From the NCBI GenBank assembly GCA_022829145.1, contig CM040752.1, positions 28,799,586 through 28,863,585 on the forward strand: a stretch of 64,000 nucleotides of DNA. The letters run 5' to 3'. Source of the DNA: Albula goreensis (Eukaryota > Chordata > Actinopteri > Albuliformes > Albulidae). The number at the start of each line of letters is the position of its first letter. The stretch's first letter is position 1. The translations under genes were made by a program, and so were the position numbers. The notes beneath the pieces were generated by a model that worked only from the letters and a program-made list of their open reading frames with translations, did not search any database and was not told where the DNA came from. This document shows, piece by piece, positions 52,036 through 64,000 of the stretch.

Positions 52036-53189
52036 CACTACCGTGCGCTTTTACCTTTAAGATGCAGAATTAGTGGCAGTGCCAGAGATTGTCTTTTGCT
52101 GGTGCTATGGGGTTCCTCGACTTTTCAGTGAGGGTGCTCTGAAATTTAGGGTATCCCATTAATGTGCCTGTCACCACTGTTTTTTCTACTATAACACCCC
52201 CGACACATGTACACACTTGCGCACACAAACGCAGTACCCACTCTGTGACAGTTACGATTATAAATAAAAATGATAAATAAACCACAGAAGTTTCTTGGGG
52301 GTGTTAGTGGGGTGCTATGGCTATCCTAGGGGTAGCTACAGCACCCCCTGTGCCGCCTATGGACAGAAAGCCAGATAAGATCATCTGCAGTAACAAAGAC
52401 ATTTCAGGAGAAACTCATGGGTATAATGGTGTAAGGAAATTAGCCAGCATTCGCATAATGTGCACATTTTTTTTCTGCCAGATATTTGTCATTAAAAATA
52501 GGGTCCTTGGTGGCGGTGTAATCAGAGTGGAGATAGCTCGTCTTTGCTGCCTGTGACAATGTTTTTTGAGCCAGGCACCAAACTGAATGGCTTACAGATG
52601 TTGACTCACAACTACAGCATGCTGTTGAGAATTACAATTCCTAATCATTCATTTCAAACAGACTTAATTACAGTCTTTGTATAACTGCTTGGGAATAATC
52701 TGGCACAATGAATTAATTTATTTCACTGTGGGATAAAAGTAATTTAAGATGGATTTGTTTGATTCTTGTTTCCTGGAAATGCATAAATATATAAAAGATT
52801 TTCTTAGTGCCTTAAATCATGCACTGTGGAAATGTGAAAAGAAAGAAAGATGATAATAATAAAAATAAACATATTTAATTCAGATTCCAAAAGCATACAC
52901 AAGTGCACAGAAGGCTGTATCACATTAGAACTTTTATCCATTTACTAATGAAGCATTCAGAAACTGTATGTTCAGTTTTAGGCTTTATATTCTTAGCTGT
53001 CATTCAGAATGATTTGACATTAGCATCATAGATGATGGTTGTGGTTTCTTCTTGTGCTCTCAGATTATCTTTATGCAAAACAGAAACTGCGTGTGACTGA
53101 AAAAAATGTGCTCATTCTGAGCCTGTCATACAGGTTGGACATGGTCAGTTTTGCTTGATTTCAGTTTGATTTCGTGGATAAAATCTGAA

Positions 53190-53372
53190 AGGTTCTACAG
53201 GCGTTCTTGGTTCTGAATCATACGGGAACCTTGATGGCTCTATCATACCACAGTGCTCTTTGACAGTTTGTTAATGGTTCTATATCGTGCCCAGAAAGGT
53301 TCACCAATGCTGATAATCATAGAACCCTCATTTGGTGCTATTTAGAAACTTTCAGTGTAGGTTCATGAGACA
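53190..53372 (+). mobile_element. GGTTCTATATAG-type fish interspersed repeat remnant
   Basis: GGTTCT occurs repeatedly in both orientations (GGTTCTAC, GGTTCTGAAT, GGTTCTATATCGTGCCCAGA, AGAACCCTC, TTTGGTGCTATTTAGAAAC). This is the signature of a widespread fish repeat built on GGTTCTATATAGCACC and its complement. Confidence 0.55.
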
Positions 53373-54320
53373 TGCACAGCTGAGCAGGTGTGGCTGACAG
53401 GTGACCATACTGCCATTGGTCTGTGCCGCTGACAGACATCCACATAAGGCTTTGGAAGCCTCAGTTTTCTCTGATTTTACATTAAAGCCTCCGGTTTATG
53501 GAACACAGACAGAGAGGGGAAAAGGAATGTTATGGTCCGGAGGTGTGAGCTTCCACAGACCCGGGATTCTACTTTATATAAATGAGTTTATGAAAGACGG
53601 TCATGTGGATATAAAAGAGCTTATTGAATTCTTAATGTTTCAACTTTCATCCTCAGAAAATTGCAATTCTTACCACCTCTGTATCATGCTTGTGAAAAGG
53701 AAAGAAAAAAAAAACATCAAAGAAAGTGATGTTTCTGCGTTGGGTAGCATTAAAACCGTTGTCCTCTCCAGAAACTAAGTTTATTTATTCTTGAGACTTT
53801 GTGAGGAATAAACAAGTCAGGTTTAAATCCTGTCGCTATCAACCCAGTGCAAACATGGTTCAGAACACCCCTAACAATTCTGAGCAGAATGTTCGAAAAT
53901 CCAGGGTGCCTTAGCTGGCTCACAGGCGAAAACAACAGCCAGGCCATTATTTGTTTATTCTTCTGTGTTCATATTTATTCCTTCAAGTACATTTTAACTG
54001 GTATCCATCTACAATAAGGAGCCTAGGAAGGAGAAACGAATTTTATCCAGCGCAGTTTGTAGAGTAGATTTCTCTCCAATTATAATCACAGTTTGTAAAT
54101 TAAGAAAAGCAATTATCAGGGGAGACAAGCATATTGGCTGGTCTTCCCGCAGCAATCACTAGAGAAAGAAACTGTAATTGGCTGAAATGTCAGACTGACC
54201 AAAATCTCTCCGGGAACGAATTCTAAACATATTTTTGTAGATGTGGACATTAGAAGGAAATCGTACTGCGCATTTTGATTAGGTAGGAGGTAAAGATTAC
54301 TCAAATGCCCTTGGAACCTC

Positions 54321-54356
54321 AAGGGAAGAGGGTGGACGAGGGGAATGGGGGGGGGT
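54321..54356 (+). other. G-quadruplex-prone G-rich block
   Basis: G tracts of 3, 3, 4 and 8 bases with short loops, in the bsn intron on the transcribed-sense strand. Confidence 0.5.
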
Positions 54357-55361
54357 AAGCAGTGGAAAGAAGGAACTCAGTGCTGTTTCAGGGTGTGAAT
54401 CCAGGACCAGAGAAAAATGGGAGGAGGACTTTTTGTCGCTGTGACTTATTCTAGTCCTAAACTGAAGTCTCTGCTCAGCTCTGGCCAAACAGTATCTCAC
54501 TATAGCTCGGCATTTACACATCGTGGGGCGATGCTTCCTGGCATTGCTGTAGAGGTGAGGGTGAGTAGTCTGTTTGAGGGGGTAAGCATACTGTAACTCC
54601 ACAGCTCATGTGTATTAATGGTAAAGAGGCTAATATATGGGTATACCACACATCCCCAGAAGTTTAGGTGGGTATATTCTGTGTGCGTGTGTAGAACCTC
54701 GACTATATGGCTGGTTTCTGGAATGTTTCAGCAGTATCTTTGTCAACAGGCTTATTGACATGCCAACTGCCACTGAGGAAAATGGCAGCTTAAAGGATAG
54801 TTTTGTCAGGCAGTGAAATATGGAAAGGAATGTAAAGCAGCCTAATTTTTCACAGTGAGCTTTGTCAGTTTAATGCCATGAAGCACTTGCCTTTTATCAC
54901 TTTTGATACCCCTTCATTTCTCAGACTGGATGTTTCACCCTGAGTGCAGAATGAAGCAGGACACGTATGCAGCCATGACTGTGACATACACCTTCATTAT
55001 CATAAATTGCATTTGGGATCTGTTTACCCATATTTCTTTGGTAAAATGAAATTGGCCTGCACACCCACTCAGTCAGCCATCAAATGAGGTGAATTTCCAA
55101 TTGTCTGTTTATGGGTGTTTGTGTGTGTGTGCATGTGCGTGTGTGTATGTGTGTAGAGGGAGGGGTGTTTCACTCTGGCATCATGGCCTACCGCACACAT
55201 AACTGATAGCATTGTTGAGTGGTCTAAGGAGAGCAGAGAGGTGGTTCTCTAAGAGACTGGGGTTTTGAGCTGATGTGGAAAACTCTCCAGTGACTGGAAG
55301 AATTCTGTTGAGGTAACAGCTCAGATGGAAATTGATTAGAGTAGGCTTATGTGTATGAGAG

Positions 55362-55374
55362 AAAAAGAGAGAGT

Positions 55375-55411
<37 letters not shown>
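55362..55411 (+). repeat. Imperfect (GA)n repeat
   Basis: GAGA run with AAA and GTG interruptions. Confidence 0.9.
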
Positions 55412-56122
55412 CACTAACATGGTAAAGAGTGTGTATGTCTTTGAACAAAGGGGCCACCTGACAGGAGATCAGCATGCCTTTGGCTGTTCACACAGATTGA
55501 GAATGCTTCTACGATGAGAACAGAGGGGTCAGGTCTTGTCAAAAAATAAAGAGCGCTGTATTGCTCTCCCGTGTCCGACACCGTAAGGGAAGCGGGAGCT
55601 ACTCAGAGGAACAACGTGTTAATGCGAGGTCAGTGATACAGCGCTGTTGCAGGGGTCACGCTTCACATCCCGCTCCCTGTTGGGATTGCATGGGTATATC
55701 ACCCTGCTCACTTTGCTGCACTCAGCCCCACAACAGGACAGCAGGTTTTATATCCCTGTTTTCAGGTCAGGGAAATTGATTCCTACAGAGCTGTTCCCCT
55801 TCATAGCTCTGAAGAGGTGATTGCAATGGACCTGTACAAAAAGCCATGTGGAGGTTTCAGGCGCTGTTCCGAACCATAAAATAACACTCTCATGATGGCG
55901 GTGTAATGCGTGTGACAATTTGCTGATGTTGTTAAAAAAAAAAGAACAGAACATTGCAAGGACATTATATACAGGTTGTGTCAACAGCATTGCCGTCAAC
56001 TAACACAAAAGTGCTCAGTGGATCATAATGGAGGTTGGAGCCCAGGGCAAGCCTGAAGCTGACTGTGACCCAGACTGCAGCTGTATGCAGAGTGCAGGTC
56101 AGCATGTGGCACAGGAACATCA

Positions 56123-56150
56123 TTGGGCACTACTTGTATGTAGTGCCCAA
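56123..56150. repeat. Inverted repeat, 11-bp perfect arms
   Basis: TTGGGCACTAC (56123-56133) and GTAGTGCCCAA (56140-56150) pair exactly around TTGTAT. The sequence CTTGTATGTAGT then repeats directly after it. Confidence 0.75.
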
Positions 56151-56371
56151 CTTGTATGTAGTACTACTAAATGTGTGTAACTTCGGTTATGCATAAGGTC
56201 AAGTTATTGAGACATATTTTTCTTAGAGTAGATCCAAAAATAAAACCAACTCTATGACCAACAACTGCAGGTTCTGATCTCCAGGCTCCATATTCATAGA
56301 CAGTTATTAATTACTTCTTTCTCTTTGTTTGCAGTTGCACTGCCAATGAGTTTTTGAAGTAAACACATCCT

Positions 56372-56372
56372 T

Positions 56373-56405
<33 letters not shown>
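56372..56405 (+). repeat. GT then GA compound microsatellite
   Basis: About ten GT units followed by six GA units. Confidence 0.93.
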
Positions 56406-56684
56406 AACTGTAATTCAGAAAATGACAAAACAGAAAGCTTGGCTTGGTTGCTGACAGAGACACTTTGAAGGTTAAAAAGCACAATCTCATTGTGCAGAAC
56501 AGTCCTTTCATGTGTGTTTACTGGACCTTGGCTCAGAGAGCCAGAGTGAGCCGCTGCAACAGCAGCTCAGATATGGGCTCTGCTGAGGAGGAGACTGCAA
56601 GGCAGCAAATCCAAACAGACTGCTGCTGCTGCCAAATGAGCATCACCAATAAGAGAACCGAAAATGTGAATGTGTATGTTCTCT

Positions 56685-58375
56685 CAATGTGCACTACTGT
56701 GAATGGCACTGTCAGTATGCACAAATGTGAATGGCTCTCTTAGTGTACACAAACGGCAGTGTCACCCTCAGGTGCACTGATGTGAATAGTAATCAAGTGT
56801 GCACAAATTGAATGGTGCTCTCACACTAATGTTATTGCTCCTCTCTGTGTGCATTCATGTAAATGTCACGAAGGTGGAGATGGGGAGGAGGAGGGATGCC
56901 GGAAATGCTAAGCACAATGGGAAAAGTGGTACGTGGTGTTTATATACCTGTATGAGACTGGAAGGAAATGTAACAGGTTGAGGGATTGTCTGAGAATTCT
57001 TCTCCCGAATCTCTGTTTTAACAAACTGCAATATATGAGCATCTTTCAATGTGCACTAATGTGTACTGGCCTCTCTATATGCCCCAGTCTGAATGACACG
57101 CTCACTATGAATTCACGTGAAAGCTTTCAGTGTGCACCAGTCTGAATGACACGCTCACTATTCATTAACGTGAAAGCTTTCAGTGTGCACCAGTGTGAAT
57201 GACACGCTCACTATGCATTCACGTGAAAGCTTTCAGTGTGCACCAGTGTGAATGACACGCTCACTATGCATTCACTTTCCAGTGTGCAAGTGTGAATGAC
57301 TCACTATGCATTCAGTGAAAGCTTTCAGTGTGCCAGTCTGAATGACACGCTCACTATTCATTAACGTGAAAGCTTTCAGTGTGCACCAGTCTGAATGACA
57401 CGCTCACTATGCATTCACGTGAAAGCTTTCTGTGTGCACCAGTGTGAATGACACGCTCACTATGCATTCACGTGAAAGCTTTCAGTGTGCACCAGTGTGA
57501 ATGACACGCTCACTATTCATTAACGTGAAAGCTTTCAGTGTGCACCAGTCTGAATGACACGCTCACTATTCATTAACGTGAAAGCTTTCAGTGTGCACCA
57601 GTGTGAATGACACGCTCACTATGCATTCACGTGAAAGCTTTCAGTGTGCACCAGTGTGAATGACACGCTCACTATTCATTAACGTGAAAGCTTTCAGTGT
57701 GCACCAGTCTGAATGACACGCTCACTATTCATTAATGTGAAAGCTTTCAGTGTGCACCAGTGTGAATGACACGCTCACTATTCATTAACGTGAAAGCTTT
57801 CAGTGTGCACCAGTGTGAATGACACGCTCACTATTCATTAACATGAAAGCTTTCAGTGTGCACCAGTGTGAATGACATGCTCACTATTCATTAACGTGAA
57901 AGCTTTCAGTGTGCACCAGTGTGAATGACACGCTCACTATTCATTAACGTGAAAGCTTTCAGTGTGCACCAGTGTGAATGACATGCTCATTATTCATTAA
58001 CGTGAAAGCTTTCAGTGTGCACCAGTGTGAATGACATGCTCACTATTCATTAACGTGAAAGCTTTCAGTGTGCACCAGTCTGAATGACATGCTCACTATT
58101 ATTAACGTGAAAGCTTTCAGTGTGCACCAGTGTGAATGACACGTTCACTATTCATTAACATGAAAGCTTTCAGTGTGCACCAGTGTGAATGACACGTTCA
58201 CTATTCATTAACATGAAAGCTTTCAGTGTGCACCAGTCTGAATGACATGCTCACTATTCATTAACATGAAAGCTTTCAGTGTGCACCAGTCTGAATGCCA
58301 CATCCTGTGCATTAATGTGAACAGCACTCTCAATGTGCACCATGGTGAATGGATCCTCACTGCCCATTTTCAATG
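56685..58375 (+). repeat. Composite minisatellite: 53-bp array in degenerate 28-bp flanks
   Basis: From about 57047 to 58297 some 23 tandem units, mostly 53 bp, each contain GTGAAAGCTTTCAGTGTGCA, TGAATGACACGCTCACTA and a CATTAACG or CATTCACG segment. Each has the 12-bp palindrome TGAAAGCTTTCA. Left copies use GCATTCACG; right copies use TCATTAACG and then TCATTAACATG, a positional gradient. A few copies near 57270-57345 are shortened. The left flank (56685-56822) has five diverged units of 26-28 bp of the form AGTGTGCACNAATGTGAATG, and the right flank has similar ones. The 53-bp unit divides as 28+25, two diverged copies of that older unit. 53 is not a multiple of 3, so it cannot encode a repeated peptide. 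Confidence 0.93.
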
Positions 58376-61300
58376 GCCTCACCTCTTTCTGCTACCGGAC
58401 TCGCTCTTGGCTGCCTCATTGTCATGCATCTCTGTATTTGTTTGCTGTTTCTCATTTTTTTTGGATATCTCCCCCTTTTATCATGTGTTGCTTTCCTCTC
58501 AATGTGCTTGGAAAGAAACACTTTATTAAAGATGGTATCATATGTAATGCCTAAGATGTGCTGCTTTAGCTTACATGAGGGAAAAAAACTGCATATGTGA
58601 CGACCAGGCATGGTGAAAAGGCCGGTCATGGATCACCCGCAACACTGGAGTTTGTTTACCTTGAGAAAATAAAAATGCCAGCTGGAGGAGGAAATCCATC
58701 AAAAATGTTGTCACAGCGTGAAATATATTGGATATCCATGTTAAAAGCACCTGCCCCCAGAGGTTTAAATGATGACTTTAATTTAAAAGCTTTTGATAAG
58801 TACAGCAGGTGTTTTTCAATGTGCCTCTTCTACCGTACCTTTTGTTATTGATGTGTGTTTCTGTATCATCCTTAACTGCACTCTGCGGGGGCTCTCAAAC
58901 TACTTTTTCTCTTGGCCATATTTAAAAATAGTGGTGCAGACCAGCATGTTCTTCTTCCCCTTTTTAAAAAATGAAATGAAATGTACAATTGACAGATGTG
59001 TATGTGTATTCATTAACAAAGTTGATTAATTCTGAAAATATGAATCTCTATTATTTATCACTATCATTGTGAACCACAATGATATTTAATTTGGTTGTTA
59101 TGCATTGCACATTGTTAATTTTGTGGTTATTTCATAAGTGGTTATTTAATAAATCAATACCTAAAACCATTTTCAAACATTCAGATTCATAACAACAGTG
59201 GGGAACCTTACTAGGGAGCACACAGTAACAAAGTAGATATGGCTGATATTTGTTTTGTGCACTAGTACCCTTGATTAGCTACTTTTCAGTTCAGAATTTT
59301 ATCACCTAAAAACAGATTCCTTTTTCTTCCATACTTGCTTTGCCTCAGCTGTATTTTATTTTTGGCATGCAACCTCTGTATACAGGTGAAACCCATGGGA
59401 ATCACTGAGTTCTGTGAGCAGTGTTAAGCTGCGGACACATGGCTGTGACAGTGTTAACTAAGATACTAAAGTCCGGAGTTCAGCCTACTGTTCAAAATGC
59501 CAGGCTGACCAGGACATAATTACATATTAATGAGACATCTTAATTGTAATGAAGAAGTATTTTGTTTTCCCATGATCAAAGGGCCTTTGATCAACTGTTT
59601 TATCATCTGCTGCTAAAAGGCAATGAGGTTAATTAGGGGGTTATCACTCACTTGCAAGGTATGTTATTGACCAATCATTTACATGTTTGGAAGCTTTCTT
59701 AAGCTTTGTAAATAGGTGAATTTTGTGGACAGGCAAGCTAAGAAACTGCCTGGAGCCCTGGGCGTGAAGGGAAGAGGGCTCTGAATGAGCACCAGCATAA
59801 TGGCAGCAGACATTGGTCAGAAGGATCCCATTGCATTCTCTGCCTGGGGCCAGCGACAGTCTGCAGAATCTCCTCTGGCTTTGTACCAATGTTTTTCTTA
59901 AGCTGTATGAAGTAACGTTTTACCCTAAACCTACATATATTTGAAGGTAGATTTAATGGTTTCTTAATTTCCAATACCATAGACCATTTAAGTGTAATGT
60001 TTCTCTTCTGTTAAGTTTGTTTGTTTGACTGGCACACATGTTCCCTGAAACTTGAGCTGCCAACCGTCATTTAATTTTGCTCTCCGGTCCACCAAGCGGC
60101 TTTTGCAGTCTTTGTGTTGAAAGAATAACTTCACGTGAACCTGGCACAGATAGAATGAGTTCCCTGAGAATTCAGAGACAAGGTAGTGGAAACTCCATCG
60201 GCCACATCCTCCCTCCTTGAGCAACTCCAGGGTCAAAAGGTCAAATATGGTTAAATACATATGTACTATCCTGTACTGATGAAGGTCCAGAGAACTGAAT
60301 TATTTACATATGAACATTTCTGAGTGTGGCAGTTAATAGACAACTTTGTGTAAAAGGCCTATGTGTCTAAGGGGATCTAGATTGATCTTGGCATTTGTTC
60401 CCTTCTCTCCATCGTGAAGACGATTTTAACTGTTAGCCCACAAAGTGAACCATCTTCTCTATGTGAGGAGTGAACCCTTTCTCTTTCACTCATTTCAGAA
60501 CGAACAAACAAAATCTTACCACAAGAAGATCTGTGACCTCCATATTCTTGTATGCGCACAGGCTGGATATAACTGTATAGAGGTGTTATGGAGGCATATC
60601 TTGGAGATTTATGAACAGATGAAATATGTATATGCAAAGGAGGAAACCCCTGCATATAGTACCAGGTATTTGTTCCATCCATGTACTTCCAAATCAGCCT
60701 ATTTACACAACTCTTCCACCAGATGCATGAGATCACCCATTTTAGTGCACGGACAGAACAAATACATAGTTTTAGTTTTACTGTCTCAATCTGGAGTTTT
60801 CCATCTCTGGTCATATAAGCTGTTGCAACCCTGGTATCTTACGTCAGTAGGAATGAAAAGGGAAAGCTGAAAACACAGGACAGTTAAAAGCGGATACTTC
60901 TGAGAGAAGTATTAAAGATAAATGACCATGCACCATGCTCAGCAGGATTATGTAGGCAGAGGTTTGTGTAAAATTACTTTCAGTAGTCCTGAAAAAACAG
61001 ACAATGAAAAGATTAGTGACACATTTGAAGGAGGCCCCACAATTTCTGCATTTCTAGCTCTGAGGAGAAAAAAGAGGACTGTAAACATGTTGGGTACAGT
61101 ACACTCTGGCAATAAAAGACCCTTTGAAATGCATGGACTGCTCAATGAATGCTCTCAGAGACGGTGCTTTTAAAAGAGTGTATTTCCCGGGTTCTGTAAT
61201 TATGAATGCCTGTGCTATTGTGGAGGTGAGCCGCTGCATGACTGACAGTCTCTTTCATTGCCCGCAGTGCAGGAGGCATCCTGCTTTCTGCACCTTACAA

Positions 61301-64000
61301 CGACCTGCACAGCCTGCATCAGAATCCAGTGATAGATTAATTAATCTGGAATCCACTGGAATGGGGTTGAACGGGAAGACCTGGTCTGTTTATTCTCAAA
61401 GCACAAAAATAAACACCTGTAAATATATTCCCTCAGGACACCGTCCTTCTTCTGTACTGATGTTTTGGATTTGCCAGAAATGCTTCATTTGTGGTGCGCC
61501 CACAGAAGCTTATGGGTTAGATCCACCTCTCACTTGTATCTGTGCTTAAGAACAATATGCATCCTGCTGTATGCCAATGAACCTTGAAGGTGTATATTTT
61601 GGGGGCTGTGATAGAACACTCATGCAGTAAAATCCAGAAACACAGCATTTTGCGGAGGCTCTTGTGCAACTCCATGTTGCAAATCCATGCTCCACTTCTC
61701 AGCCAAGATATTTTTTTAAAACCAAAAATAAAACTTGTACAGTCTTGTAACCCAAAAAACCTGTTTGCACTTGAATATTTTCATTTATTGCATCTTGATA
61801 AGTATAGCTGTCAACCCTGACGAGTGAAATTTTCTCCATGTCCAAGTAGTTTCCTGTTTGAAGCATACCAGAGTACCTTTCTATTTCATTTCCTATTTAT
61901 ATAGAACCTGTTATTAAACAAAACATGAAAAAAGGCCAAAATAAACAAAACTTCACCGAATGTGGTAGAATGAGGGAGTAGAAACTGGAACAACACAGTT
62001 TTCTCTGTGGAACAAAGGAGTTTTATCGATGGACTGAATGATTTTTGAAAGCATTTGGTGTGTTTTTGAAGTGGACGATGGAATGAGGGAATTTTGTTGG
62101 TGAAATGAGAGAGTTTTTGAAGGTAGGATGAGGATTTCCTCCTAATTTTGGCCAGCATTAATGTCTTAACATTTCAGCACATGATAATCAGCACATGCAA
62201 CAGTCCTCAGATGACAGCGTCTGAAATTCTGCCATCCCTGATCCCCTTTCATCCTGCTCAGACACTGTTCCTTCCATTCCTCCTCTTTCATTGATCCAAC
62301 CCCCAGCGTTTCCTAAAGCCGTCTGCATGTCTTCATCCTCCACACTGGCAAGGCAAACTCCACACCCTTCCTCCTCCCAAAGTAACAGCAAGCTCAAAGG
62401 TTTTGCGGCTTTTTCCTAATGAATTTTGTCATTAGAGTGGCATAATGCTGAAAATAGTAATGACAGTGAAGGGGACCATGACGAACTATAGGGAATCCTG
62501 AAAGATGAACTGCTTCATTTACCTTTTTACCTGTTATATCAGATATTCTGGTACGGCCATCTCACATCTTCATCAAGTAAAAATATTTGAAAAATGTGTC
62601 CAGCAATATTTATATCCACCATTTCCATCATTAAACCTGAAAGTGAAACTCAATTAGCACTTTGAGTCTTCCCTGCAAACTCTTTGAACACTTTTGAGTT
62701 CACAGGATGCTACAGCATATTATTTATGAACAATCTCTCCATCTCACACTGCCAAGTGGGTTTACACTCTCTGGAAAAAATAGACAAACAAAAACCCAAA
62801 TACATAAATTACCCACTAAGCTTAGAGGCATAGTACCTCTCATGAAAGTAATCACATACTCTGTTTGCATTTGGGCGGGCATGAATGGGTTGTTTTCATC
62901 ACTCAAATGTTCTTAGTTCTCCTGTCGTTTAAAAGTTTGGGCAGCCCAAGGGCCTGTACTGTACTGCATCTTTTCTATGTTTTACGACTAATGAGTCAGA
63001 AGGATAAAATGCCAGAAAATTTCCGGAATCCTGTGGCACTGCTAACTAGGAGCCAAGAGGCGGGAGAAACTCTCTAAGGATCAAAGTCTCTGTGATTGTA
63101 AATATGCTTTGTGATCATTCCATATAGATTAAGTTGTTACATTATGCAGTGAGAGTGGAATAGATACAACTTCAAGGATGAAAATTAATTGCGTGAATGC
63201 AAACGATGCTTCTGTATGTTTTGCTCATGTATATATTTCAATACGTTACCCATTAAGAGGGGTTGTGGCTGGGATTGGTTTTGACAGAGTCACACAGATT
63301 TGATATACAGTGGTTGAACACATTGTCGTTTCTAGCCTGGATGGACATTCCCACGATGGGACGAAAATGTTCTATGGAGAGATTTAGTATTATAAAGTGA
63401 ATAATGGAATTACTAGCAAACTTATTTTAATGGGATTGAGTCTGAGTTGCATTAAACCGTAGCTGTCTTCCTGTTAACTGAAGGAGGGTAAAATTTTGGA
63501 ATTGAAAAAAAAAAATAGAATGTGACCTTGAGGAGAGAAAAAGTGATATAGTTGGCAAGTGGTACGTTTGTGATGTGCTATCAAATACACTTTCTTTTAT
63601 GTGTACATGGGTACATCAGTTATGAAAATAAGAAAAGGAATTAAACCATTTTAATGTCTGTTGTGATCTAACAGGGTTATGAGGAGTGTTCTCAAGCTCA
63701 GGTGACAGACACATCATTTAAAAGATAGTGGTGGTATCATTTGTAATTTGTCAGCTTTGCAAGAGGATCAGAAGTAAGAGAAATGTAAAAAAGAAATCTT
63801 TCCCTGATGGGGAGGCTTTTAACAAGACTAGAAAAAACAAAAAGAAAATTTCTGGATCTTTCTTTGTAGGGCTTATGAGGTAGATTCTTACCTGCTTCAC
63901 CGGCATGATAGTTCTTTGGTTTGACTTTGGGTAACTGTCAAACATAGTAACACTACTCTTTCAAATTCAAACAGATTGGGTCTTTAAATCTTTTTATGTG

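Noticed and set aside
56685..58375. The repeat array as a coding repeat or a CRISPR-like array
   Set aside because: The 53-bp unit shifts frame each copy, units are contiguous with no unique spacers, and the genome is vertebrate.
60445..60870. Overlapping 141- and 145-residue frames on both strands
   Set aside because: Both are unfamiliar, lack splice context and mirror each other, as expected of a chance stop-poor stretch in an intron.

Overview
The window is nuclear DNA from a ray-finned fish, most likely a teleost. Split genes with GT-AG introns encode vertebrate proteins. The intergenic and intronic DNA is AT-rich, with long pure CA/GT microsatellites and remnants of fish-typical short interspersed repeats, for example the CATTTAGCTGACACTTTTAT-type element at 6193-6345. 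I saw no tRNA, rRNA or recognisable microRNA, and no intact transposon.

Layout. (1) 1-25.5 kb, minus strand: the 5' end of a gene whose first coding exon (12726-12864) starts MSEEAISGSDMELDLDED followed by a run of nine Glu. This fits the acidic N-terminus of the SNF2-family helicase Rad54l2 (ARIP4). The sequence left of it is intron running out of the window. The sequence right of it is a 5'-leader intron that may end at a noncoding first exon near 25.27 kb. (2) 25.5-27.3 kb: a divergent intergenic gap containing a 110-bp CA repeat. (3) 27.45-38.58 kb, plus strand: a complete 17-exon bap1 gene. I assembled it exon by exon into an unbroken 743-codon frame (742 aa). The nuclear deubiquitinase keeps Gln85, Cys91, His169 and Asp184, the HCF-1-binding NHNY motif, the C-terminal ULD and the basic nuclear localisation tail. 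The 3' UTR ends near an AATAAA at 39326. (4) 39.4-43.0 kb: intergenic. (5) 43.26 kb, plus strand: first coding exon of the presynaptic active-zone scaffold bassoon (bsn, MGNEASLEGGG...), behind a CpG-rich promoter. The remaining 20.5 kb is its first intron, which does not end inside the window.

From memory, the human counterparts RAD54L2, BAP1 and BSN all lie in 3p21, so the three calls support one another. The genes do not form one pathway: rad54l2 and bap1 act on chromatin and transcription, bsn acts at synapses.

Most interesting observations: a GC-AG intron in bap1 followed at once by a degenerate minisatellite that repeats 3'-splice-site-like sequence; a long GT repeat 40 nt before the last bap1 acceptor; a 53-bp minisatellite in the bsn intron that looks like an expanded dimer of an older 28-bp repeat still visible in its flanks; a near-identical 23-bp RFX-like element present twice, inverted, in the rad54l2 intron; a perfect 17-bp hairpin; and upstream reading frames in the rad54l2 and bsn leaders. 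I found no evidence of an undescribed multi-gene system.
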